The notes below the pieces were generated by a model. That model had not been told where the DNA came from. It made no database searches and saw only the letters and a program-made list of their open reading frames with translations. Positions 11,080 through 24,200 of a stretch of DNA of 64,000 nt are shown here, piece after piece. The stretch lies in NCBI GenBank assembly GCA_905116865.2, contig CAJHNH020000224.1:971657-1035656 (forward strand), given 5' to 3'. The stretch comes from Candidula unifasciata (Eukaryota > Mollusca > Gastropoda > Stylommatophora > Geomitridae). A program made the translations under genes and the position numbers. Numbering within the stretch: the stretch's first letter is position 1; the number at the start of each line of letters is the position of its first letter.

Positions 11080-11253
11080 AAGCTTATAGTGAAATCATGA
11101 TCATTTTGTTTATAAACACCGAAATCAGAGTACCATGAACAGAGGAGCTAGTAGAGTGTTCAGCTTAGTAAGGGATGCTTTGATTGTTATTTTATGGCTT
11201 CAGCTTGGATGAGGTGAGAAGCCGACTTGTTGCCTCCAAAATATCTTGTCCAG
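11080..11253 (+). other. Candidate 5' UTR exon of LRRC56
   Basis: A stretch ending in CTTGTCCAG before the strong donor GTACGT (11254) lies just after the motif cluster. An alternative strong donor GTGAGA lies at 11214. It contains a short upstream ORF (ATG at 11135, 25 codons). The coding exon at 14110 starts after an acceptor, which requires at least one upstream non-coding exon; this is the best candidate. The start is not determined. Confidence 0.35.
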
Positions 11254-11424
11254 GTACGTATAGTTGATTTCACTAAGCAATATATATCCTATTTACTAAA
11301 GAGCCTTTATGTCTGTTTAATAGAATGATAGTGATAAATAAAATATAACTGATTGAAGAATCAACATCTTAGCAACTGAGATATATGTTGGTTAGTTGCG
11401 TGTACTTTACAGGACGTTAGAGAA

Positions 11425-11640
11425 GCAGCCTGAGAATTTTTTTGCTGTTCTGGTTTTCGTGGGCAAATATACATTTAATAGTTTACCATTGCTTCTCAAG
11501 TAAGCGGTCAGCACTCGATAACACTGTAGAAACCAACTTGCGGTGGACTGCTGCCAAATTGCTTGCAGCTGGGATTGAACCTGGAACTACAAAGCCTGTT
11601 TGCAACGCCTAAGCCACAGACGCCAACCATACAGACATTA
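11425..11640 (-). mobile_element. tRNA-derived SINE, family A
   Basis: The minus strand has a tRNA-like head (GGCGTCTGTGGCTTAGGCG) with B-box-like GGTTCAATCCCAGCTGC, then a body with AGTGTTATCGAGTG and CAATGGTAAACTATT. It matches the copies at 1.9, 35.5 and 54.6 kb. Confidence 0.75.
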
Positions 11641-12264
11641 TTTACAGATGTGCTATATCCCACATCATATGTCTAGATGCTGTCTATTCCTGTAGCACAG
11701 AGTGTTGTACACACGGCCTTCTCTCTCAGCTCTTACATCTTTTCTTTCTGGGTCCACACTTAATTCTAACTTCACACAAACTCACACATGTTGTTTCATC
11801 TGTCATCTCATCTTCCATCATTATTTAGTTCATCAATGGTCTTCAGAATGTCTGCCTTAATAAATTAAGAACATTAATTGATTGACATTTATAAAAGGAA
11901 AGAAGACTAGAGAATGCACTATAAATGTACTCGTGACCATAAAAAGAACTGCAAAGGATCACATCGCACAACCACCTGTTTTACTCCTTTATCTGAGTAC
12001 AGCAGACATCCTATTTCACTACCCAAGTGATCATACAGAATGGTGCTGTCATTAGAATCTGAAAGAAAGAGGTTGAATGAGAATTCACAGTGTCCATCTC
12101 CCGTTTTAGACACTACTAGGTTCAAATCCCAATAAAGGCTAAGTATTTTTATGAGAATTATAATTTTTTAGTGAAATGAAAGATTCCATTTAGCTTGCTT
12201 CTCTTTCATTTATTACTTTATTACACATATAATGAGGCCTCTGAGAATTCATTGGACAGGTAAA

Positions 12265-12560
12265 AAGAGCAGCTCAGATTATTTTTTAAGAGGGTAGGAC
12301 TCAAAGACAGCTTATCACAAACATCAGAAAGAGACATATAACTCATCATTTTTGGTCATGTTATAAGAACTAAGAAACTGAAAGTTATTATCACCACTGA
12401 AAAGATCTATGGAAAAAAAAAAACAGAGACAGAGGAAGGCTAAGCAAGATGATTCTTGACAACTTTTTGTCAAGAAATGGAAGGTGATGTAAAGTGAATG
12501 CATATATACGAAGCTTGGCCTCCATGTTATGAAGAGAATGATTGTAAGGCACCGCCTACT
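12265..12560 (+). mobile_element. LINE 3' fragment
   Basis: It lines up with the LINE piece at 160-450 (GACTCAAAGACAGCTTATC, TCATTTTTGGTCATGTTATA, GACAGAGGAAGGCTAAGC), but with frameshifts and an A-run. It is a decayed C-terminal RT tail. Confidence 0.65.
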
Positions 12561-12579
12561 TGCCGTGTGTCTAGAGGTG

Positions 12580-13740
12580 AATGATTAACGCTTCACCCAT
12601 CTATGCAAAAGTTCCAAAGTAAACCATCTGACAACTAAATGGGCTCCCTACAGGAGAGTGCCTAACTAACACAAATTACATAGTCACATTGTACAGCAAA
12701 TACCGATAACAGTCAACAGCCAACCACATCAACAATACAGAAAGAGTCATCTCTGTAATCGTTCATCAGCCTATTTATTGGGACGAAACACAGTGTGATG
12801 ATGAAGATGAATTGGTGATTACCAAACTATTGTCCGTCTAATGCTCCCCGATACCCATAAGTAAACTTCCAAGACAGTATCACCTCAAAGGGCGACACCT
12901 AGCCTTGACTTGGCGCGAGTCAACAAGATCAGCACCTTTGGCCTACATGATGCCTCCTAGGGGTCACCAGTAGCCTTTAATAAACGCCCCAGTTATGTGC
13001 CCACACTTTAGGTCACCAATAATCTATACATAATAGCTGACAAGAGGCTGGCCATGCTCATGGCACTACGCCTCCCAACCCAAGGTCGCAATTAGCATCC
13101 AATGCTATTAAGAACACATCCATCACTGTTGGATCATAAAGAGGTGTTGGCCTCTCAACGCCTAGTCTCCATTAAATAAACTCAACTGGAGCATTCCGAA
13201 AAATACACCAAATTCTAAGGAACAATCTAAGCTTTCCCCACAATAAAATAATACACATGATCACAACTAAAAATCCACACTTGTCCTAACTCTATCACAT
13301 ACTGAGGGGCACTGACTAATTCAACTACTCTGGGACTTTTCATACCTGTGGTTGCCCGTGGATATCACATTCCCAACTCTCCAGGTTCATTACAATCCCC
13401 GTGGAGATCGCTGTTTGCTGTTAATTTCAGGAAAAGCCTGTCTCACAACTTACACGTGTGGACCTTTTGGCACTCAACTCTACCATCATCAAGCGCCTTG
13501 ACGACCAGCGCAAGCGATCACAAACCTGACGCCTGGTACAATTGAACAACAAAGTGAGTTTAGCACACAACAGAGGGGTGTCAGTCTACAAACTGTTACA
13601 TGCTGTAGAAGATCCCACATTGGGAGGAAGACATTGCCATTCAGCAAGATACTTGAAGATGCCGATACACGTAATGAGATAAAGGAAAATATGCCAGTCA
13701 ATATTTTGTACATTCTGTTTTGTGCCTCACGTGTAGGTGA
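12580..13740. other. No gene recognised
   Basis: About 1.1 kb without recognised exon or repeat; the most complex stretch is 12850-13200. ORFs are short and give no family match from memory. It lies in the presumed first intron of LRRC56. Confidence 0.5.
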
Positions 13741-13743
13741 CAG

Positions 13744-13831
13744 TGTGTTTGAGTGTATGTATGTGTGTGTGCGTGCATGCATGCATGTGTTTGTTTTGGG
13801 TGACTATGTGTGTGTGTGTGTGTTCGCGCGC
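13744..13831. repeat. (TG)n microsatellite
   Basis: Interrupted TG dinucleotides and GCATGCATGCATG lie within the presumed first intron of LRRC56. Confidence 0.8.
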
Positions 13832-13964
13832 GAGGGTACGCATATATTTTACGATCCATGCTTTTGTTTTTGACTTGATATTCATAGTATGCATATTATT
13901 ACATGAACATAACATGCTTTATTAATGAAATACAACTGCTGTGTGAAAGATGAGAGTTTGGAAG

Positions 13965-14040
13965 GGCCGATTGTAAGACAGGCCTGCATGCCTAATTTGT
14001 AACCCTTTGAAAATAAAGTTCGTTCGTTCGTTCGTTCCTT
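13965..14040 (+). mobile_element. Retroelement 3' tail with (TTCG)n
   Basis: The stretch TTTGTAACCCTTTGAAAATA followed by AAAGTTCGTTCGTTCGTTCG recurs in reverse complement at 56590-56635, next to an RNase H LINE fragment. It is therefore read as that family's 3' end. Confidence 0.55.
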
Positions 14041-14110
14041 TATTTAAATCCCCTAAATTTTTTTCATATTTATAATGTAAATACTTTCTGAATTTCTCAT
14101 ACATTCCAGT

Positions 14111-14335
14111 ATGGATGATGGTAATAGTCAGTTCGAACATGAGGATGCCAGACATGAGGAGGGAGGGAGCTGGAGGTTATACAGCAAAAGGATGGACAAT
14201 GACCTTCTCCCCAAAAGTTCTTTAACCAGAGGAATTCATATCACTGAGTTTCCAGAGAGCCGGGTCAACCCCACACCTCTTTTTTTTGAAGAGTCAGATA
14301 TTTTGTTGGAGCAGTATCTGAGTCCAGGAAAACTA
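14111..14335 (+). CDS. LRRC56: LRRC56 exon 1 (coding), start codon
   Basis: The acceptor TTCTCATACATTCCAG lies directly before TATGG, so translation starts one base into the exon. It encodes 75 residues and ends with LLEQYLSPGKL in phase 0 before GTGAGT. The YLSP motif is conserved in vertebrate LRRC56. Confidence 0.88.
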
Positions 14336-17300
14336 GTGAGTATTAACACATTAATAGGTATTGCTTGGTGCTAACAGAGCAGTGTAGAAGATAAGTAGAA
14401 AGAATGAAATGATGGAGAATACAGACTTAGCATTTTCAGTTGAAATGTGTATAAGTGAGGTTTACTCCACACAGTGGACAGAAGAAGTGTTTCTGTTTTA
14501 TACATTTTACTTTTATTTATTATAAAAAAGGACCTTGATTAAGTGAAATGGGAAAATCCTATACAGATTAGCAGAGTTGATATTTGTATTCATATATTTG
14601 CCTAATTCCTTTCTGAATTTTTTTTTTTTTTTTCAATTCCTGATGAAAGTTTTGCATCCGCAGAATGCATACTGTCACTTCTGTTGTGTAAAGTTGACTT
14701 CATCCACTTTCGATTCATTCATTATATATTTAAAATGCTTTCATAGATATGGGTACGTACAGATTTATGACAGTTATATGCGTTGCATTTGTGTTCATAT
14801 AGCAACTTTTGGCTGGAGCTGATGACTTAAAAACTGTTGAGTCCTTGAACCTGAAAGTAGATTCCAGGGAAACAAGTCTGGGAAACTTTGGATCACTTCT
14901 GCCAAACCTGATGGAACTTAACCTCAATGGAAGTCATATTTCTTGCATGCGGTAGGACTGATATATCTACGTTTCATCTTTATTCTTTATTTCTTCCATA
15001 ATCTGGCCTGTCACTCAGTTGTCTGTCTCCTCACTGTACTCTGTAAAATCTTTTTATTCTTTGGCATCATTCAGTTACTGCCATTTTTTTTTAAACCCCA
15101 CATATAGAAACAGTTTAAGAGTTTTCAATATTTCTTGCTGTAAACAGTCAAAGCAGTCTATTTTACCCTGTGAGTTCTGGGTCTCGATTATGGGATGGGG
15201 GGAGGAGGAGAGAATAGACCCACTGCCCCCTAACAAGAACGTTGTAAAATTCGACAAGCAGGCAAGGAACCAACAATCTGCATACAAATAAACCTGGTCT
15301 GTAAAAACAGATGTGCACACAAAACTCGCTCTCATCACAGTCTGCCTAAAAGAAACTCAAGTCTCTCACCAGTTTTCCCGCCTCATGAACTTTCATACTC
15401 AAGAAGTCACTTATATCCTGTGCCCATCTTCATGTCGGTCGGCCCCTGCCCCTCCTTCCTGGTACCATGCCTTCTGCTATAATTTTTTCCAATCTGTCGT
15501 GGCGCTTGATATAACCAAAATATGACAGCTTCTGAGACAGGATGCTGTTTATTAGCCAATCTTCCTTGATGTTCAGATCTTTCAAGATGTCAGTATTTCT
15601 TCTCTTCTTTGTCTAAGATATTCTGAGAATCTTTCTATAGCATTTCAGCTCAAAAGCCCCTATTCTCTTTCTTAAGGACTGAGAGATAGTCCACGAGTCA
15701 CATCCATATGTAGCCACAGGGAAGATGCATGCTCTCAAAATTCTAATTTTGATCTCCTTGCTGGTGCTTAACCATAGACTTTTAAGGCTGTGATGGATAT
15801 ATAGCTAGCACAATATACCCATTATGCTTCAAGCTGTAAGGGAAGGAGTCTCCTACTGTACACAGTCAATTAATCATGCTGTTATAGCCATATTAATGAC
15901 TCCTCTAAAGTAAACAAAGTAATACCGCCCAGCATAAAGTATTAAAATCATTATATTACAGCCATATTCTTTGTGTATGACTTAAAGGCTAGTGAATGTG
16001 GTTAACAGTTTCATGATGCTCGAGTACTAGGGCTCATTCTCCACAAAGGACGGTGGAAAAAAATCATTTTCGGAGTTTTCTGACAGTAGTACGAGAGTTG
16101 CACTGTGGAAGAGATTGGGACCTCTCCAGGTAACATTCACAGAGATGACAATGGTTGACTGTAGCCAAGCTTCAATGTGGAAACAGCACATAATGTTTGT
16201 TTTTTTATTTCTCAGTATAAAGTCCAGAAATCTAGTTTTTTTTTCCTCAGTATTAAGTCCAGAAATCTTGTTTTTATTTCTCAGTATAAAGTCCAGAAAT
16301 CTTGTTTTTATTTCTCAGTATAAAGTTCAGAAATCTTGTTTTTATTTCTCAGTATAAAGTTCAGAAATCTTGTTTTTATTTCTCAGTATAAGGAAATCTT
16401 GTTTTTTATTTTCCAGAAAAGTCAGAAAATCTTGTTTTTATTTCTCAGTATAAAGTTCAGAAATCTTGTTTTTATTTCTCAGTATAAGGGCCAGAAATCT
16501 TTTATTGACATCCATGTTATTGCCACATGAATAGTTAAAAAATCATTATAGCTGTCGTACTGTCGTACTCAACAAGTCAAGCTATTAGTGACGTATAGTT
16601 GAACTCTGTAAAGTCAATAAACAGTATTATTACGGCTGTATGATTTTCCCTGTATCAGTAACTGGCCCATAAGATGCTCTCAGATACAGTTGTTACAGGC
16701 TGAATAGTCATTCTGTGATCAAGTGCCAAAGAAATTATATTTACTAAGCCATCAAATGAGTTTTATAGGGTTTTGATTTTGACCTCAACTTCTCAATTTT
16801 CAAGAGACTTAGGGTCATCATTAAGAAAGCTCCGAGTTCTGTGGATGGCACGATGTGGGCTGGAAGAGCTGGATGGTATCTCAGCATTGTCAGAACTGAA
16901 AGAACTTTACCTGGAGTATAATGAGATCTCTGATGTCAGTCCACTGTCGATGCTGGAGCGTCTGGAAGTGCTTGATCTGGAGGGGTAAGTGTCTGAGCTG
17001 GTGAATTGTCTAGGTGACTGAATTTTAGCGTTTGAATTTTTCAGTCTCAAACAATGTGTGATGTTTGTTTTTGCTCATCTTATTCAGTCACAAACATGAC
17101 AAAATATGAGGTGAAGTCAATAAGTAAGTCACAAATGGTTATGGGATGGCAGAAAAATATAGTTGATGGTTTCTAAAGGTGGCATTAGGTGATATCAACA
17201 TCAAACTTTATGTCTCCATTTTGGTAGGTGGCGCTAGGTGTTAGATGCGCATTTGCAACACAGAAACAGAATGGTGACTGTACTAAGGGAGTGTATGCTC

Positions 17301-20300
17301 AAAGAACAACGTGTTGTTGTGCATTTGGTTATTGTTGGAGATTTGGGGCAGGGATGGGCAAAATGGCCGCCTGCAAAGGACATTCTTAAGGAAGTGCTTC
17401 TTGTTTGTGCTTACAAATGTTTATGCCATAAAGCGGTGCAAGTTGGATGACCCTTTGACTTGCTGTATTTATAATAAATTTAGTACTGGTTTTGTGCCGA
17501 CTTCTTCTCTTGTGACTTTTTTTCCTGATTTTGTTTCTTTTGGTCACTCCTGCAGCCTTTCTTATGGCTCTTAATTTTTGAGGGACTGAAAAAGTTAAAT
17601 CCAAAGCTTTGGTTTTCAGGACGCAAAGCACTAAAAGCTATGAATAAATCTTAAAAAAATTATTTACCAAAAAAAAAGGCAAACAGGCAAACAACCCAAT
17701 CTTCCTTGGTGAAATATCATTTCAAGATGTGGAGCTATACACCAGTCTAGGCAAAAATGTAGACACAGATATAAAAACAAGAACACTTCTGCATTTTCTT
17801 TTAAAAGGGCTGTTAGCCCACTGTGTTGTGGTTAACAGCTAGGCTGTGATTTCTGCACTTTTTTTTTACCCAAGTCTTCTAATTTCAGCAAACTTCTTAT
17901 CAGTCACCTTTTATGATAGGGGGGGGGGGGGGGGGGGGGGGGGGGTATTAACCTGGTTTTTTGTTTGTTTCCAAAGCAGGACCAAGAATTCACACAGGGG
18001 GAAATAAGAATACAAAAGGCAAAATGTTAAGTTATAAGTCTATTTATCGTGCCAGTAAAAAACATTATAATGTAGATCTTGATAATTCCATAGCAGGTAG
18101 TGATGTTTGGGCGTAAAGTGTTAGACCCTGTTTTGTTCTTGATTGCAACATATAAGTTTGAGGTGGCCAGTACACTTCATCATGATTCAGAGAAACATTT
18201 CACCAATATGTAAAAAGTTACCAGAAAATTGTTAGAGCTGTTAAACTGGAACATCATTAAATTGCGCTATATCTTTAAGGTCAGGGTTCCTCTATAGGCC
18301 ACCGAAGATAACTTATTGTATTATGACCCCATCCCCCTACCTACACACACCACATGAAGTGACATGTGACAACTTCCAAAACAGATATGTTTTTTCCAAT
18401 TTCAGAAACAACATCGATGACGTCATCCAGCTTCAGTACTTGTCTCTGTGCCCAGTACTTCGCAAATTGGCCATTGATGGAAACCCAATTTGTGTGGGTC
18501 CAGTATTATCGCAGGACCAGGTAATCACTATCATCCTTTCATTCTGAGGTTAAAGTTGTCTGGCCATAATAATTTAACTGAGAGAAATGTATGGACAACC
18601 ACTTGTACCATCAGTTTTAAGAAAAAGAAGATGGCAAAATATTGGATATATCTAGAGGAGAAGTGAACGTAGAATCACTAGACAGGCACTGAAATGGGAA
18701 AAATTGACTGATGAAATGAGGATGTCTGAGAGAAACCCTGAGACAAATGTTGAGAGAGGCCAAAGCTGCTGGACAGAATTCAGTTCATGATATCAAAAGA
18801 ATCGCACAGGATAGACCAAGCTACAACTAAACTGTGAACTCTGTGTGACATACAACAGCACAATATGATGATGATAATGATTATTATTATTGTAATTCAT
18901 TACGTCCATGTTATCGGTGTTCTTCTGCCCCCACCTGTACACCATTTTGTCAAGTGTATCAATGTCTTCTCCCCCACCTGTACACCATTTTGTCAAGTGT
19001 ATCAATGTCTTCTGGCCCCACCTGTACACCACTTTGTCAAGTGTATCAATGTCTTCTCCCCCCACCTGTACACCACTTTGTCAAGTGTATCAATGTCTTC
19101 TCCCCCCACCTGTACACCACTTTGTCAAGTGTATCACTGTCTTCTGCCCCACCTGTACACCACTTTGTCAAGTGTATCAATGTCTTCTGCCCCCACCTGT
19201 ACACCACTTTGTCAAGTGTATCAATGTTTTCTGCCCCACCTGTACACCACTTTGTCAAGTGTATCAATGTCTTCTGCCCCACCTGTACACCACTTTGTCA
19301 AGTGTATCAATGTCTTCTGCCCCACCTGTACACCACTTTGTCAAGTGTATCAATGTCTTCTGCCCCCACCTGTACACCACTTTGTCAAGTGTATCAATGT
19401 CTTCTCCCCCCCCCCCCACCTGTACACCACTTTGTCAAGTGTATCAATGTCTTCTGCCCCCACCTGTACACCACTTTGTCAAGTGTATCAATGTCTTCTG
19501 CCCTCACCTGTACACCATTTTGTCAAGTGTATCAATGTCTTCTGCCCCCACCTGTACACCACTTTGTCAAGTGTATCAATGTCTTCTGCCCCTACCTGTA
19601 CACCACTTTGTCAAGTGTATCAATGTCTCCCCCCCCCCCACCTGTACACCACTTTGTCAAGTGTATCAATGTCTTTTGCCCCCACCTGTACACCACTTTG
19701 TCAAGTGTATCAATGTCTTCTGCCCTCACCTGTACACCACTTTGTCAAGTGTATCAATGTCCTCTTCCCCCACCTGTACACCACTTTGTCAAGTGTATCA
19801 ATGTCCTCTTCCCCCACCTGTACACCACTTTGTCAAGTGTATCAATGTCTTCTGCCCTCACCTGTACACCATTTTGTCAAGTGTATCAATGTCCTCTTCC
19901 CCCACCTGTACACCACTTTGTCAAGTGTATCAATGTCTTCTGCCCCCACCTGTACACCATTTTGTCAAGTGTATCAATGTCTTCTCCCCCCCCCACCTGT
20001 ACACCACTTTGTCAAGTGTATCAACGTCTTTTTCCCCACCTGTACACCACTTTATCAATGTCTTTTGCCCCCCACCTGTACACCACTTTGTCAGTGTATC
20101 AATGTCTTCTGCCCACACCTGTACACCACTTTGTCAAAGTGTATCAATGTCTTTTGCCCCCACCTGTACACCACTTTGTCAAAGTGTATCGATGTCTTCT
20201 CCTCCCACCTGTACACCACTTTGTCAAGTGTATCAATGTCTTCTGCCCTCACCTGTACACCACTTTGTCAAGTGTATCAATGTCTTCTGCCCTCACCTGT

Positions 20301-21213
20301 TACACCACTTTGTCAAAGTGTATCAATGTCTTCTGCCCTCACCTGTACACCCACTTTGTCAAGTGTATCAATGTCTTCTGCCCTCACCTGTACACCACTT
20401 TGTCAAGTGTATCAATGGTCTTCTGCCCACCTGTACACACACTTTGTCAAGTGTATCAATGTCTTTTGCCCCCACCTGTACACCACTTTATCAATGTCTT
20501 CTCCCCCCACCTGTACACCACTTTGTCAAGTGTATCAATGTCTTCTGCCCACACCTGTACACCACTTTGTCAAGTGTATCAATGTCTTTTGCCCCCACCT
20601 GTACACCACTTTGTCAAGTGTATCGATGTCTTCTCCTCCCACCTGTACACCACTTTGTCAAGTGTATCAATGTCTTCTGCCCTCACCTGTACACCACTTT
20701 GTCAAGTGTATCAATGTCTTCTGCCCTCACCTGTACACCACTTTGTCAAGTGTATCAATGTCTTCTGCCCCCACCTGTACACCACTTTGTCAAGTGTATC
20801 AGTGTCTTCTTTTTAGTGCAGTGGATTGATATATTTGAAAAAAATTTGAAAAGAAAAGATTCACAACTAGAAAAACATGTCTGAAAGGGAAACACTTTGA
20901 AATGGTGACTGCTGCGCTCAACTGTCCATTTTCATGAGTTGAAAAATTATTTTGAAGACATAAAAAAATGTAGCTTTTCATGGATTTAATTACAATATTG
21001 ATGTTAAAGCTATATGAAACATCGTAATTTGTGACACTGAAATCAACACGAGTCAATAAGAATAATTTAGAGGGAGAGAGAGATCCACATGCATGCGTGT
21101 GCTCACACTCACACATACAGAGAGTAGACAAACATTTTTCAGTATTATTTTACATAGGCGTAAAATGTATAATAAGAATGAAAATATCACAAACAAAATC
21201 ATTTCTAACCATC

Positions 21214-21271
<58 letters not shown>

Positions 21272-24200
21272 ACCTCCCCTGACAGCCTGGTTACAACATT
21301 AGAGAAACAGTGAGGGAATTACTACCGAACCTTGTAATCCTCGATGATGAACGACTGGACGAAGAAACCATATCTTCCAGACATAATGTGTTTGATGAGG
21401 ACTGGGCTTATCTGGAAGAGTTACAGAATGAGACTCTGTTACAGGATGTGCATTCACATCAACAAGATGAGGTTGTAGAAGATGGAGGTCAGTTCTCTTG
21501 TTTGCTAATTCAAAGTTCACTATAATAATAATGTCTTTATCAATCTGTCTGTTCTCCATGTGGGTTCCGGGGCCCCATATTTGGGGGAGAAAGATATAGA
21601 CCTACTGCCTCCCTAATAAACATGTAAAAGGAACATAATTAGGGATTTTTTTTTTGCAAAATTCAAAATCTGGAAGAAGACTAAAGTCTGAAATCGGACG
21701 CAGAACTGAAACATTTTCACTGGATTTCACAGCTGGTTAATGCTAAGAAGAAGAAGAATCTGTCTATTCATCAGACTTCACTTTCTTCCTCTTGTCTGAA
21801 ATTATTCCATAGACTGTCACTAAGAAGAAGAAGAATCTGTCTATACATTGGACTTTTCTTTCTCCCTCTAGTCTGAAATTATTCCATAGACTGTCACTAA
21901 GAAGAAGAAGAATCTGTCTGTTCATCAGACTTTCCTTTCTCCCTCTAGTCTGAAATTATTCCATGGACTGTCACTAAGAAGATGAAGAATCTATATAGTT
22001 AATAAGACTTTCCTTTCTTCTTCCAGTCTGAAATTATTCCATGGACTGTCACTAAGAATAAGAAGAATCATGTTTATTCATCAGACTTTACTTTCTTCTT
22101 CCAGTCTGAAATTATTTCAAGGACTGTCACTAGGAAGAAGAAGAATATGTTTATTTATCAGACTTTACTTTCTTCCTCTTGTCTGAAATTATTCCATGGA
22201 CTGTCACTAGGAAGAAGAAGAATATGTCTATTCATCTGACTTTCCTTTCTTCCTCTACTCTGAAATTATTACACTGAACTATGAGTAAAAAGCCTAATGA
22301 AGGTGGAAGGGGGAAAAATGAATGGTGGGAAATTTCAGCAGCAACCTTTGTCAACAAAAACCATAACAACAAGGGAAGGGAAGGGGAAGGTATATGAATA
22401 ACTATGAAATATCGGAAGAGGACTCCTCTACCGAAACGCTGATAATTAAGCAAAGAACCCATTATAATGTGGTATATAGTTTTTGACCTATATTTTATAG
22501 ACCAGTCAGCACACAGTGGGTGATGTGGTTAACATCATGCCGGCTACCCTTGACCTTGTACCTCTTTTAGGCTGGGTCGACCTAGAAGCCAAGGTCATTT
22601 CTGAAGAAAGATACAATATGACAGTGCGGATTTACACCTGTGACTTTCAGGCCTGTGGGTGAACATTTAGCTGCTCTGTCATGGTGGCCTCTCTGTGAGT
22701 GAGTTCAATCTTCCCCAAAATCCTAAAGCAAATCCTCCATCAGATGTGAATGATTTTGAGCCATGGGTGATTGTAAGTCAACTAATATGTTAAATTTTTT
22801 TTTCCCCCAGGAAGTATACCCAGCTCAGGGGGGTCCTTAACCCAGAGGGGCACAGAAATAAAGGTTTATCAAACTAATCATGGGGAAGGGAGCTAGAGGG
22901 TGAAGTTAGAAAGATGGGAAAGGCATGGGATAAGCTGCCTACAATAGCGGAAGATAGACCGACTTGACCTGAGTTAGTAGAAGGGCCTATGCTCCACTGG
23001 GGGATAGAAGGCAGAAGATTGATTAAATGAGTCAACTGTTTGCCTTATGCTTTGATGATTGTGGGTTTAGTTTCAATCTCCTTGTTCAGTTCATGAATGC
23101 ATTTGTTTTGGAAACCCTTTTTCTGATGAAGCTGCCAAGTTTGTGTTTTGTGTGATGCTTTTTGCAGGCAACCAAACTTTGTGCCAGGTGCTGTTTGGAA
23201 AAGAAAACCAAGCCATATGGGATAGAATACAGTGCAAGAAAATTGATCCTCACCAGTAAACATATTTTTCAAAAGCACGCCCTACAGCAGACGGATAGTA
23301 TTTTTAATAACTGTATGACTTTATAATTTCTCAGATTGATCTGTGTTTTTTTTTATTGCATGACTTTCACTATCAATGTAACATTTCTTAGACCGACCGC
23401 CAACTGCAGCCCTACAACCTGCTGCAGATTATCGACCAGGCTCTGCCCTTCGACCTTCATCAGGTTTCCGCCCTGCATCATCTTCCAAACGACCTTCAAC
23501 AGCAAGCGGGAGTTCAAGTTCACTTGTTCATCCTGGGGTCACAGTCTCCATTCGACCTATATCCAGTGGTCAGAGAACAGTAAATGTATTTGTGTGTCTG
23601 TATGTGTTGAGTGGAGGGTCACTGACGCTTGCTTGCAGCCGTGGGTCAAGGATTGAAATTCGCACTCAGTCACCTTTTTTTTCTTCAAAAATGACTGTTA
23701 GGACTGCCCAGCCTAAAATGGGTGCAAGGTAAACTAAAGTCTTGGAAGTTAAGGCGGCTGGCATGATTCTGACCTCCCCCAACTGCTGATTGGTACATAA
23801 AATATAGATCAAGTACTATGTGCCCAGTATGCCTAAGGGTGTGGAAAGAGGTGCATTACTTAGATGTGTTGTACTGTTGAATAGATGTGAGGCATGGAAT
23901 ATATGCAGACTTCTGAGAAACTTCTCCTGGATAATATAATTTCTATAGAAAATGCAATGAATACCATAGGTGTTGAATGTTCCCAAACCATGGATAAGAA
24001 GAGGAAACGATGAGGCTGGGCTCCATCACTGGGCTCATCCAAGAGAGATGAAAACCAATAACTAATAAGAGAAATGAGATGTAGGAAGTCAAATGACATC
24101 TTGTAAGCCTTAAAAGAAAAAGGAAATTAATTGCATATCATTTACAAACTGTTTCAAAATAACCCCAGCATTTATGGCCTGCTTGGGATTTTACAAAACA

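Noticed and set aside
18865..20884. Three plus-strand ORFs of 620-658 codons as a large repeat protein
   Set aside because: They are overlapping frames of one stop-free minisatellite unit with indels that rotate the frame, lying inside an LRRC56 intron with in-phase exons on both sides.
21031..21302. A poly-proline protein upstream of LRRC56 exon 5
   Set aside because: The proline run is the translated C-homopolymer in the intron, next to the real acceptor.
23569..23657. Extending LRRC56 exon 6 to a donor at 23580 or beyond
   Set aside because: Those donors give a phase that places a stop in exon 7; only the donor at 23569 keeps the whole 2160-nt CDS in frame.
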